From Inonotus obliquus (Eukaryota > Basidiomycota > Agaricomycetes > Hymenochaetales > Hymenochaetaceae): a stretch of DNA of 64,000 nucleotides. The position numbers were made by a program, and so were the translations under genes. How positions within the stretch are numbered: the stretch's first letter is position 1; every line of letters begins with the position of its first letter. The notes beneath the pieces were generated by a model that saw only the letters and a list, made by a program, of their open reading frames with translations, ran no database searches and was not told where the DNA came from. The stretch spans positions 3,162,001 to 3,226,000 of the forward strand of contig JAJHTX010000003.1 of the NCBI GenBank assembly GCA_032164295.1, given 5' to 3'. Shown piece after piece: positions 12,563 through 23,549 of the stretch.

Positions 12563-13255
12563 ATGACTGACAGGATTAAGGAGGTGGGTCTCTCTGCTTA
12601 TGCTGAACTGTACGATATGTCGATTGACGCGCTCAAATCACATCTCTGTCCATTGTTTAGCGTCTTCAAACCCTGCGCGCGGAGGCAGACGCGGCAACAG
12701 AACGCGCGGAGGCGGCCGAGGCGAAGATAAAGAAGTATGATCAGCTGTTGCTAGAGAAGGATCAGGAGATCACATCACTTCAGCACAAGCTCGGTGTGCT
12801 TGATACACAGCTCGAGGCGACTGAGGCCAAGCTCGCTGAGTCCAAGGCGGCGCGGGAGGAGGGTGAACTTAGCAAAACTACGAATGAAGGCTTGCAGAGG
12901 AAGATTCAGCTACTCGAGGATGAGTTGGACGCGGCCGAGCGGAACGCTAAGGAGACAATGGAGAAGTACGTATCTACATCTCAAGTACTCTGTGTGATGT
13001 TTATTTGTGTCCATCTGTGGAACAGGCTGCGGCAAGTGGATATCAAGGCAGATCACTTTGAACGCCAGACTCAGAACCTCCAGCGGGAGATCTCAGAATG
13101 GGAACAGAAATACGAGGTGCGACCATTTACACGCGTTTCCCGTGTATTGTTACTTATCTGATTCACAATTCACACTTCCGTAGGCTTCGCAAGAGAAGTT
13201 TAAAAAGGCACAAGCGGAGCTCGACGAGCTTGTTCAATCCATGGAGAACCTCTGA
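12563..13255 (+). CDS. TPM1: Tropomyosin
   Basis: Coiled-coil protein that binds along actin filaments and stabilises cables used for polarised growth and the cytokinetic ring. Four exons: 12563-12583 (only 21 nt, MTDRIKE), 12661-12965, 13026-13116 and 13184-13255, giving 162 residues, the usual fungal length. After splicing the N-terminus reads MTDRIKE-RLQTLRAEADAA, typical of fungal tropomyosins, and heptad repeats run the whole length (SLQHKLGVLDTQLEATEAKL, LREVD-type repeats). It ends in LDELVQSMENL. The 21-nt first exon would be missed by simple gene finders. Confidence is high because start, length and heptad pattern all agree. Confidence 0.95.
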
Positions 13256-13532
13256 TCAACCCTCCGCATGTTATCTTTTCACGATGTCGTTTATTCGAGC
13301 ACCTACATCATGCTATACTTCGACTACGCTCCTTATATGCGCGTCTCGATTTTGAGGTTATCGCATGATCTTCATTGAATAACATAAAATCAATGTATAA
13401 AAGTTCCTTCCTATCGCATTTCATCTTGACCTTGAAAACGTACCGACTACATTACCGACTACTTGCTACAACATTGCCGAATGCCAAATGATACAAAAAT
13501 AGCGGCCCAATACTGAACGGACTATTCTCTCA

Positions 13533-14252
13533 TCAACCCTGTTCAACTTTACCGTCCTCTCCCTTGAAGGACAAGGAAACAGAGTTGACACAGTGTCGCT
13601 CGTCAACTGTAAAAGAAAGGATATCAATTCACTCGTGATGTTACGCATATAGTCAACCATCGAGACTCACCAGGGGTGTTAAATCCTTCTCCTTTAAAGA
13701 CATGACCAAGATGACCACCACACGCGGTACATGTGATCTCCGTACGAATCGTACCAAGAGACGTGTCTTCATGCCTTTCTACAGCGCCCTCGATGGCTAA
13801 TTTACATTAGTAACAACACGGAACGTGCTTGGAGACGCGCATGACAACGGCGCACCTTCGAAGAATGCAGGCCATCCGCAACCGCTATTGAACTTGGTCT
13901 TGCTAATGTACAGCGGTGCGTCGCATGCCGCGCATGTATATACACCCTCCTCGTAGTGTTTGTCGAACTTGCCCGTCCCGGGTCGCTCTGTGCCCTTTTC
14001 ACGCAACACTCGGAACTGCACAAGCAGTAGACATTGGTAGTCAGTATCAGTTCCTCTCAGATAGCCTGTGAGAGCGTCACGAACCTGCTCTGGCGATAGG
14101 ACTGCTTTCCATTCCGAGTCTTGCTTCAAGTCACTCTTTGACGTTGCGGTGGACATGGCTCTGGGTCGGGGTTGCCTTGATTGAAGGAAGGAGAGAGATG
14201 GAAAGATGGCTGATGCTCGTACGCTGCGAGAGAGTAGGACACGCCCAAGCAT
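13533..14252 (-). CDS. msrB: Peptide-methionine (R)-S-oxide reductase
   Basis: Reduces the R form of methionine sulfoxide in proteins with thioredoxin. Exons 14252-14085, 14015-13856, 13796-13671 and 13606-13533 give 175 residues. The zinc-binding pairs CAAC and CTAC, the GCGWPAFFE block and the catalytic RHCVNS are all present in order. The N-terminus (MLGRVLLSRSVRASAIF, rich in Arg/Ser, no acidic residues) looks like a mitochondrial presequence. A second in-frame Met at residue 33 (MSTATSK) sits just before the mature domain and could give a cytosolic form. The three introns each interrupt the conserved domain. Confidence 0.95.
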
Positions 14253-15638
14253 GTGAGGTGAGATTATTTATGGTCGTCTACCATTTGTTCTGCTTAATTC
14301 TGACTGATCATTCGAATCCTTGATGACGTGATGGTCAGTCAAACACGACCAAACAAACACCTTTCCCACGCGACGCCGTCTCTCATCTTCCGTTGTTAAT
14401 TTCCATGGTCGGTCGAAAAGTCTGACTTATCAGAAACTAATCCCAGAAAGACGACTCCTGTGCCCATATGTTTGTGGTTTTTATACTGAACCAGACGCCA
14501 ATGATTATGTACTTTATGCTGGCTATTTATTATGGATTACTTGTGCTTCCCTTAACATCCCCGATGTTCTTATATCCTGTACCTACAGGGATCGGGTCCC
14601 AAAAACTCCCGGCCAAGATGAAAGCCAGCTTCTGCGTCGTTTTTTGTCACAAAACTAAAGGGACAATAAGGTTACAGTTGCAGGATTGCATTATGCATGC
14701 TAACGTTAGTCTTCCTGAAGCAGGGGCAAAGCAACCGCAAATCATGCCAGTAATGACCTTATTTACTACGCATTCGCCGTGTCAACGAGCTAGACTCGTC
14801 ACCCTTTGCATTTCGTATGAGCTCCATCAAGTTATGTAAATAGCTTGGAAGCAATATGACGAGGGTACACAGACATCAGAACTGGATAAAGAGTCTCGCT
14901 GACTCGAATAGCATAGAAACTTCTGACTCAGTGAACCAATGGAAGCGAAATCCTCGATCCGACGGTTATTATAAGTCCAGTGGACAATCCGATGTAATTG
15001 TAGAGACTGGCGTAATTTTTAGTGGTCGCCCCTCCGAAATAGAGTCTACACGGCTTCGCACCCCAACTGACAGCGCGGCATCCGAGGGTTCCATAGAGAA
15101 AGTCAAGCCATAAATTACGGGCCAAGTTTTCTGGACAAAAAAAAACGTAAGTATGAGAACTTAGCGCGGGGGGGGCTGGTCACAAATATTCATACACCAA
15201 TCGTTATGACATCCGTCAGACCGCTTGTATTCCATGTCCGTGATGTCGTAATAGACGTCCCGCTTTCCCGAGATTAGCGCCTTAGACGACTCGGACTTGG
15301 TTCCTTGATTGGTTTGCGGAAGTTCTGGAGGTAAGCAATGTTGGCTACATATCCCATTGCAATGGTCGCATGCCAGTACTGGACGAAGTTAAGGTCCCGG
15401 TGGGCGAGTCGCTCGCCTCGGACGACATGCAGGATATTGTTCCTATAATGTCGAAATCCAAGGGGAAGAATTACATTGGCGCTGTTCTTGGATCGATTTT
15501 CGTACGTATCAGAATTACAAGACCGATAGAACCCGCGGGTCTGCTGGTTAGCATAGGCTCTTTGACATTAGATTCCTATGTCCGTTGAACATTGTGATCA
15601 GACATTGAGATACCAGCAAGGGGATACAAGACCATAAA
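14253..15638. other. Unresolved region with possible plus-strand exons
   Basis: No recognised gene. Short plus-strand open stretches look coding by composition: 14856-15113 (TRVHRHQNWIKSL to SIEKVKP) and about 15370-15500 (VLDEVKVPVGESL, KSKGKNYIGAVLGSIF followed by a GTACGT donor). They may be upstream exons of the hypothetical gene starting at 15639, but I cannot join them in frame with confidence. The 14468-14839 open frame is hydrophobic but has no supporting splice signals. Confidence 0.3.
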
Positions 15639-16407
15639 ATGACGTCCAGTTTCTCGCCTCACATTCGCTCATCTCATACATCGACATGGCGCAACAGTTA
15701 TGAACGTAACCGCGAATGGAGAAAGAATTCCAGGCTCGTGAATCTTGATGGTCAATTTGTCTATGTGCCGAAGTGAGTCACAGATACAAATGCATCTCGC
15801 GTTTCGCGTATTCCGACGGGCGGCCTAACCTTCATACAACAACAGAGATGAACTTGAGTATGATGGAAGGGTCATGATAGAGGGACCTACGTATCGAGAT
15901 CATCTATATCGAACAAGTCCCACGACCGTCACCCGGCAGGAGTAAGCCACCATGGATTATCTGACAATGAACCCTCCGACTCGGTGAGCCAGGCAGGTAT
16001 CACATGAGATAAATTCGCAATGGTGCCGGCTCAGTATGATGGTGTGACCGGTCTTCCTACGCGTAGAACACAGCGGAGCAGGCGGTCTTGATTATCCACG
16101 AGGATCCCACCCCACTTGAGCGAATTATCTACGCCAACCAGTGCACGGATGAGTCATTCGTGAGTCATTCGTTGGCCTCCAGCCACATGAGCGACATATT
16201 GGCCCGATTCTAGAGGATGACTTGTACGAGCGTGCGCGTACGCATGCGTCTCACCGCTCCCCAAAGATGACATCAGGGAGGCCGAGTCCGGTTCAGAGTA
16301 TAAGTATATCTGGGCATAAAAAGTATGGTGATGGCACTGAGGAAGTCTACACAAGCACAACGGTTAAGTCATTTGGATCGAGAATAATACCGAGTACCCA
16401 CATCTGA
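15639..16407 (+). CDS. Hypothetical protein, exon structure partly unresolved
   Basis: I do not recognise the product. Exon 1 (15639-15772, MTSSFSPHIRSS to QFVYVP) splices in phase into 15846 (KDELEYDGRV to TVTRQE), which either stops at TAA 15943 or uses the GA/GTAAGC donor there. Two more plus-strand open blocks follow: about 16067-16167 (NTAEQAVLIIHEDPTPLERI, ending at a TTC/GTGAGT donor) and about 16216-16407 (DDLYERARTHASHRS to IIPSTHI). The last two join in phase if the acceptor is the AG ending at 16215. The link between 15941 and 16067 is not solved. The region may hold one gene or two. The product is hydrophilic, with no obvious signal peptide or membrane segment. Confidence 0.4.
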
Positions 16408-16554
16408 GGAAGCCAGTGATGTATCTACACGGTGGTTAAAGTCATTCACATTGGACTGCAATGCCTATTATCGCATCACGTGCAGCGGATTTTTATTACT
16501 TGCTGTCACCTTCCTGAATATTCTCCATTTCTACCTCCATCCTACTCTGGCCCC

Positions 16555-18385
16555 ATGTTGCCCCGTCATCTTCGTAAGGTGTCGCCCAATGCCCGCACTC
16601 TTGCAGAATTGCGAAACCACACTCAAAGAGCATCACTGTCAACTGGTTCTACAAGGCCTGTCACGTTTAACAAGAGTGCCATTCGAACTTTCACCTCTTC
16701 CTCAACGCCATCCACTTCGAGTCCATGGAAGAGCGGCGCAACGCTCTCGTGCGCTTACAGGAATCGCAGAGGATTTCATGCAAATGCGAGGAGGCAAGAT
16801 GAACTGCCAAAATCGCCATTTCAGACTTTCGTTGACACGCTGAAGGAGGAGTTGCAGAAGAATCGTGATCTACAGGCAAATGTGAAGCAGTTACAGGGCG
16901 ACGTAGATAAGCTACAGGACTCCGAGGCAATGAAGCGAGCAAGAGCGGCTTATGAACACGCTAGGGTGCGTATTTTTTACCTTGCTATGCTTCTTACGGA
17001 AACGTCCTTTCTTAAGAACGAGCATTTTTGAATCCGACAAATCGGTTATTCACTGATGCGAAAATGTTAATAGCTTGTGTCCAGCATAAAAGAGAATCCC
17101 AAACTACGAGCAGCTGCTGAGGAACTTCGCAAGCAGGGCGTCAAGGTTGGTGATGCGGTAAGCGAAGCACTGAAGTCCATGGAGGAGTCGGAGTTAATGC
17201 GAGCAGTATGTCTCTTCGACTGCACGCACATGGAATCCATTCATATCACATTATTTCGTATTTGTATAGATCGGTCGAGCATCTTCTGCTGTATCCGCGA
17301 AAATCGCGTCGTCGACCGAGCCGATACGGAACACGGAGGCCTACAAAACGCTCAAGGAAACGGTCATGGACGCTCTGGATGATAGTGGGTCGGCAAAACA
17401 TGCTGGTTATGAGGAAAAAGAGGCACGGCGGAAGCGGCGCACAATGCGATTAGCAAAGGCCGGGAAGAAGGGTGGTATTGCCGCAAGAGCCCGCGTCGCG
17501 GCAGACCCTGAGTACGTGCGGCCGGAGTGTTTACACTGACTTTTTTCTGCTTTTCTGACTTAGTCCAATTAGAGCCGGCTCGGCGATGGTCTTACACAAA
17601 GACTCACCTCGACAAGAACGTTGGAACCAGTTGAAAGAGACCAATTCCATCCTTCGCCGGTTCACGGAGCTGCGTCAGTCCTACGACGAGTCCGAGCATC
17701 CAGTTGTATCTTCCATACGTAGTGTGACCTCCACAATTGGCTCATGGTTTGATGAAACGGAGTATGCACAAGTTGTAAGGCAGATGCGACTTTTGGACCC
17801 GATGTTTGACCGCGAGAGCTTCGAGCGAGAGTTAAGGGAGTATATTGTTCCTGAGGTTGTGGATGCGTACCTTAGTGCTGACCGTGAAGCACTGAGAAAA
17901 TGGTGCGGAGAAGCCGTACGTGTTGGCGTAACTACTTTCGGTGCTCTTTATGCTCATTCCTTGTTGCTTCAAAACACAGACGTATAACCTTCTGTGGGCC
18001 ACCATGGAGCAATACATCAAGCAGGGGCTTCTAAGCGACAGCAAAGTGCTTGATATCCGGCAAGTCGACATTGCCAGCGCGAAGCTACTGGAGAACAATG
18101 GTCAGGAGATCCCAGTTTTTGTGGTAACATTTGCGACGCAGGAGGTGCTTTTGTTCCGCAGCGCCAAGACAGGCGAGGTAATTGTAGGTGCTGAGAGCAA
18201 GGTCGAGCAGTGCACTTATGCTGCTGTGCTCACCCGCGTGGAAGAAGAGCTCTCAGATGAGTTGACGGGTGGATGGAAAGTGGTCGAGGTGAGTCAGCTT
18301 TCGCTGTGCCCGAAGGACTTTTCTCAGTTTATACTCATGCTACTTTTAATAGATGGCACGTAGATCAGCACGCGCGTATCTATAG
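16555..18385 (+). CDS. TIM44: Mitochondrial import inner membrane translocase subunit TIM44
   Basis: Anchors mitochondrial Hsp70 to the TIM23 channel on the matrix side and so couples preprotein entry to the import motor. Six exons, 16555-16965, 17074-17205, 17270-17511, 17564-17915, 17980-18288 and 18353-18385 (33 nt), give 492 residues. The start at MLPRHLRKVSPNARTL gives a strongly basic presequence without acidic residues. A charged coiled-coil stretch follows (LKEELQKNRDLQANVKQL), then the linker EEKEARRKRRTMRLAKAGKK, and the C-terminal Tim44 domain from about residue 270 (MRLLDPMFDRESFERELREY, LRKWCGEATYNLLW, VVTFATQEV, GWKVVEMARRSARAYL). An open frame continues upstream of 16555, but the mitochondrial start is the better choice. 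Confidence 0.95.
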
Positions 18386-19294
18386 GGTGGTGGAAACAAG
18401 AGTAGCGCATCTCAAAAACATCGTAGAGTAATCTAATCGCGGTCCTCTGGACGGATAATACATGAACATACGCTCCTCTCTACATACGTGGCTTTTTGCG
18501 TGCTTCTGGTCGAGTGGCTAAAAGGGGCCTTTGGTGCCTCGAGGCCTGCGAAATGCGGTGGCTTAGATGATGTCTTTTCATTCCTGCTGTCATTCTGTGA
18601 GATCGCTTACAAGAGGCTGGAGGCTGCAACGACTCAGATTACTCAGTCGGAAGCACTTCAAGTTGCTGTTTGAAGAAGTGGGCCTCTTCGTCAAGTGGAC
18701 TCAACCTAGGATTAACACATTATATACTTGCATGAGATTGGAATAAATTGCGGGAAATTTATTTGTTGCATTCTTACTCATAATCGCGTAGACGCCTTCA
18801 CGATGGCCGGCGGCTTCGTCGCTTCGCTACCCGTCACCTGCCTCGTGCAAAACGCATCCTTGCGGCCAAACTCTTGTCATGACGTACGCTATAGTATTTC
18901 CCCCAATATATAAGGCCTACCTAGCCTCGAATGTAGACTATTTTCCTGACATTCTGCCCTCTTCATGCTTTCCTTATTTCTTTTTCATCATCAAAACGCC
19001 CTCACGTGACGTTGGTTGAAAAACCGAAGCGTGACGGTACGTTACGTTACGTGGGCGCGACGGAGTGGATTCGCTTGAGACGCTAAACGTTTCACGTTGC
19101 CCGCTACTATTACGACTAACTTATACCCGCAGCCAAGATTGTATTCGCAGGTCCACTCGAGTCATATTTCGACTCATCATTCTTCCATTCAATATACAGT
19201 ATCCAATCATCAATTACCCGATCTCGCCCTCGTCGTCGTCACACGGCAAACTTCACCGAGTCACGTCTGGTCCACAATAAACGTATACCCGTAA
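18386..19294. other. Intergenic, no gene seen
   Basis: About 0.9 kb between TIM44 and the next plus-strand gene. I see only short open frames without splice or family support. A short direct repetition of GTACGTTACGTTACGTG lies near 19035. Confidence 0.5.
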
Positions 19295-21825
19295 ATGGGC
19301 TTTTTTCTCAAACGATTTTTCTCTTTACGCCACAAACAGAAAGCCGCCCGTCAAGATTCTCGTCCAGACCCTGAAAGTAAGAAGCCACAGCCGGGAACAG
19401 AACAAGTCGAGAATGCGACAGTATGGAAGCGTGGCTTTGACGAGCACGCTGCATTTCGCTCGAAGCGGTCGAAGACCGGGAAGGGCGGTAGCGCGGATGC
19501 GAAGGGAGACCCTGACGCTGACGCGGATGCCGCCGTTTCCAGACTTCTGCGTTCCTCGTCGACCAACTATAAGGTAGTGGGAGAAGCAGACCACTCCAAC
19601 CTTCCCCCACTCCGTACGTGGCCACACTAGTTTTCGCACGAACTTATCTAAGCTCATCTTGTCTTTACCACAGCCAACCCCATCAACTCTGTCTCGTCCA
19701 GGTCGACATCCACGCTCACAATCACCCCGACGCGTTCTCAAAGTATTCAAGCCAGAGGTTCATACCGGGTGATAGTCCACAAGAGACAGCAACTCTCCGC
19801 CACAGTGTTTCCCAATGCGTATCCTCCAGTTACGCCTCGCCGACCGGGGATTGCTCACACGAGCACACCCAATTTGCTTGCAACATATTCTGGCACTGGT
19901 GACGTAGCGACCAGTGCATCCACATCGACGTCAGTCCTTTTTGATCCGCGAAAAGTACCCATTACCCCTCGAGACGCGAGGAGATTGAGCCGTTTACGAC
20001 AAGATCCTTCCGTCGCGAGCTTGGTAAGACTGTACGATGATCATGGTCGGATTGCGGAGAACGCATTTTCTACGACGCCAGCGCCACCACGCAGACTGAG
20101 GAAGAGACGAAATCGCAGGAAAAGTACGTTCGGTGAGCTTCTTGGATGCGACGGCGCGGATCTTCAGTGGGCCGAAAAGTGTCTCGCGTAGGTTCCTTCC
20201 AACTCTTCCATTCCGACCCAGAATGTTTACGAGAGGATCGTTTGATAGTCTACAAGGTGAATCAACAAGCGATCTCAGTTTTAGCAATACCAGCACGACG
20301 AGTCTCTCATCAAGTGATGCGCCTCCTCTTGACTCTCCTGCAACATCAACGTTCAATGACGCTGATCTTGACCTTGAAGTGCCCACGCCCGCTCCAGGTC
20401 TGGTACGAGACCCCAGCACTTCGACAGTTACTGGATTGGAAAAAGACGCAGGGTTCTCGTCGCTGGTCGTCGAGCTCAGCGTCGCTACTTCGGCTACTAC
20501 CGATGATTTCGAGAATCTAACTGCTTCGTTTGTCGAATCTCGTGGGTATGCCGGAAAGAAAGTAGGAGGAAAAGAAAAAGAGGCTACCTCGGAAACGAGC
20601 GCAAGCAGAGAGAGGCGAGCTAGTGTTACAACGATTGCATCCTACGATCGTACAACGGGCAGTCAGATCAGACGCAGACCCTCCCACCGTGCATCCCAGG
20701 TTTTCAACTTCATAGCAGAAAGGCGTGAACGGCGCAAATCACAAGAGCTTCTGCAAGGTTCTGCAATACTGGCTTCCGACTCAGACAAGAATGCGATGGC
20801 CTCGAAGGATGGTGCTGGACCTATTGCTGGTGATATGCTGACCCTTAAGTCCGGTGGGATTTCGCGAACTAGAGCCCCATCGCCTCTGCTGAGCCTGGCT
20901 AGTAGCTCCTCGCGAGATACCAATTATCCCAAATCGGCACCCCCTTCGCAACTCGGATTCAATGCTCACCCTTCTTTCCAAGCCCTTTGTCCAACTCCAC
21001 GCCCTGGTTCGCGTAGTAGAAGCAGCACATGCAGTCGGGCTACGGCTGCGCCGATGCTGCGTGCCGCAAGTACTGCTTCCACCTTACCGTCATCTTTACC
21101 CATCTCTGGCTCCGGTGCTGCTACATTCCCGAGACACACGAAGGGAAGTACAGGAGCCCATTCTGTTATGCAGATGGAGCGAGGATGGGAGAACGAGCAA
21201 AGAAAGAGAGTCACTCCGAGCGCGCAATTGCGTGAGCAGCGGATACTACCTGTAACGTCCACACCTCACCCTTCAAAGGTTGGGCGCTTCAAGAAAGTTA
21301 GCTTTGCATCGCGGCATCGCAGTCCAGGTCACGCATCTGGGCGTATTGCGCTAGGGGAGGTTACAAATGGCCTCATGGACGGAGAGGGAGTTGACTCCGG
21401 ACGCTCGTCCTTTGAGAGGCGTTATGATGCGTTCGCCGCTAGCCTCGATATCAGGACCCAGCAGCTGCAAATGGAGATGCAAATTGAGAAGGAAAATTCC
21501 AGTAAACCAGTAACAAGGCGGAGAGGTGCAACCATTGACCTCGGCTCAACAAGTAGGTTGCACTATGACCTTGGGTATTCCCTTGAACTAACTTCTATAC
21601 GAAGGTACTGCAACTATGACGCATAACAGCTCACCCGGGACAAAATATGGGCATGGTGATGGAAACGCCCCTCGGACTCCCACACGCAGCCAATCACTGC
21701 TTACGCTTGAGCCTAGGCAAGGATCATCCTCGGAGCTGTCCCCTCAGACAGCAAAGCTGATGGCAGATCTACGTGTTCGCAGAGCACTCGCTCGTACTCG
21801 CGCCACTGCAGAAAGCAGGTGGTGA
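19295..21825 (+). CDS. Ser/Thr-rich hypothetical protein
   Basis: Unrecognised, probably disordered protein. A five-exon model joins in phase: 19295-19613, 19674-20023, 20095-20123 (29 nt), 20168-21552 and 21605-21825, giving 767 residues. The start MGFFLKRFFSLRHKQ is short, basic and hydrophobic and might associate with membranes. The rest is rich in Ser, Thr, Pro and Arg, with many basic-Ser phosphorylation-type contexts (RRRPSHRAS, RRKSQELL). The C-terminal part has KVGRFKKVSFASRHRSPGH and ends LRVRRALARTRATAESRW. Frame shifts between exons 2, 3 and 4 are explained only by the small introns 20024-20094 and 20124-20167, so this junction is the least certain. No enzyme domain is visible. Confidence 0.7.
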
Positions 21826-22741
21826 TGTTGTATTGAAATCTGATCGTACCGCTTCCTTCCTTCATACCCCATTATCGATCAGCCCGTTTCGCTCGAGGTG
21901 GCACACTCTCATAGACCCGCGCTTCGGCACGGACTTCGCACGACGTTGACGAATTGTGCTTGTGTGTACATTGGTGTAATTTTTGTGCTTTCGTCAATGC
22001 TCTGCAGCTTCCTGCTTCTCCTCATCCTTCATCGACTGTGTCCATAACGTTTCCTTCCTCTCACTTTATTCCCTTCTGTCTCTGTCTCCTTATGATTGCC
22101 GGCCCACACTTTCCTCTCTTTGTTGTCTTCTCTCTGGTGTCTCTATAATCGGTTCTTCCTTAGTCCATGCAGAGCAATCCGGTTTCTATCAAGCTAAGCC
22201 CTGTCATCTTTCCTTCTTATTTATTCCTCGCAAAGTTTACTTTTCTTCCCGAGTCTTTATCCATCGCATCTTTTCTTCACTGTATACCTCGTGGTTCTGG
22301 TTTTCCTCAAATATCGGACACGGCGTTGGACTTTGCCAATTAGATTAAAATCATAGCTTACAGAAAGTATGGTCGGTTTTCTCTTTCTCCTGTTCCCGGT
22401 CCGATGCTGCATCGTGTTGTGGCCTGGATCGTAATACCCCTCTTTCTGAGGGTGCTCTTGTCTTCTCCTTTCCTCTTCCTTTCTGATTACGAGATTTGTG
22501 TTCTTGCCTTTGGCATATGTGTATGTACGTGTAAATGTACTGCACATGTACAAATGTGCGTCTGTGTAAATGTAGCCGTTGTTCTATATACGTAGTCCTT
22601 TTGCTGGCTTCCATCGTCCTTTGACTGCGAGCATCAATGGATACTGAGACATTTTGAAATGCAACGACGAGTAATTTCCTTTATCGATCCGTCCGTTCTT
22701 GTCCCTCATTATAGGTAGATGAAGTGACGGCCAAGGACAAA
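21826..22741. other. Intergenic, pyrimidine-rich
   Basis: Long C/T-rich stretches (22000-22500) typical of a fungal 3' UTR or promoter. No gene recognised. Confidence 0.5.
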
Positions 22742-22887
22742 CGGTAAACGATCAAGTATTCAAGCTGACTTCGTACTTACTGTAAGCTCTCCCCGAGCTC
22801 GGGTGGGCTCGAAGACTCGGAAATCTGAGAGTGGCCGGATGTGGACTACACAGCCAAGCGTGTTTGCTCTGCTATATCCCGCCACGC

Positions 22888-23192
22888 TTACGACTGACAT
22901 GGCTTTCGCATGATGCTAAGGCCGGCCCGCAGGGCAAGGCGATATAGGCCAGAATAATTCCTTGTCAAAATGAGCCACGAGTGACCGAACTTGGGTTGGC
23001 TGAACATCGTTCCGTCACCGGGGTAAGCATCGGCTTTCGCGGCTGATACTCTGCAAGGAGTTTCGTTTAGAGTATGCACATCAAGAATTGTAACTGTAAC
23101 TGTACTTACTGTCTGCGTACCTGCGCTCCTTCAGAGACCGGTCGCGGGAAACTCGAGTCTGCACGACCTGCAGCCGCATCTTGAGGTTCCAT
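22888..23192 (-). CDS. Small hypothetical protein
   Basis: Two minus-strand exons, 23192-23110 (MEPQDAAAGRADSSF to VRRQ) and 23050-22888, splice at a perfect CA/GTAAGT donor and a TTGCAG acceptor to give 81 residues (VSAAKADAYPGDGTMFSQP, then a partly hydrophobic end). A further minus-strand open stretch at about 22750-22890 reads MSVVSVAGYSRANTLGC and VHIRPLSDFRVFEPTRARGE before a GTAAGT donor; it looks coding and may be the true 3' part after another intron. I do not recognise the protein. The model should be taken as a minimum. Confidence 0.4.
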
Positions 23193-23549
23193 AATGTCAG
23201 AGCGTATCATCGGTGAGAAGGAGTGGTCGTATTCGTATTTTACCTTTGGTCCCCGTGATAGTCAAGTGGCTGCCTTTCCGAGGAGTCGACAGTGTAGTGA
23301 ATCCAGACAGTTTCGTCACGTTTTCCTTTGGCCAAAGCTTTGGCTGCAACCGTGAGACTTGGCCCTTTTTCGGAATTTCGGAGTATTTCAACTAGGTGGC
23401 TTCGCTGGCTTGTTGTTGGTAAACACTTGCACATGCAAAAGAGTGCGCACTTCTGGAACTCTCCCTGTTTTGACGCTTTCCTCATCGCTTTCCGATACTC
23501 CAGTTCGGGCCACTTAATATCTAATTCTCTCCATCTTCACGCTGCTACG

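Noticed and set aside
14468..14839. 123-codon plus-strand open frame with a hydrophobic start
   Set aside because: It has no splice context or recognisable motif, and the hydrophobicity comes from T-rich DNA. It is not called as a gene.
18488..18673. Possible tRNA-like segment (GTCGAGTGGCTAAAAGG)
   Set aside because: It resembles a Ser-tRNA D-arm, but no matching acceptor stem or T-loop (GGTTCGAATCC) follows.
18386..19294. Search for a hidden gene between TIM44 and the Ser-rich gene
   Set aside because: No run of in-phase splice sites or conserved peptide was found on either strand.
19325..19750. 141-codon minus-strand open frame
   Set aside because: It lies opposite exons of the Ser-rich gene, which has better start, splice and composition support.
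20133..20236. Alternative start MSFLDATARIFSGPK for the Ser-rich protein
   Set aside because: That frame is joined to upstream exons by two phase-correct introns, so an internal start is not needed. The first residues of the alternative lie inside the second small intron.
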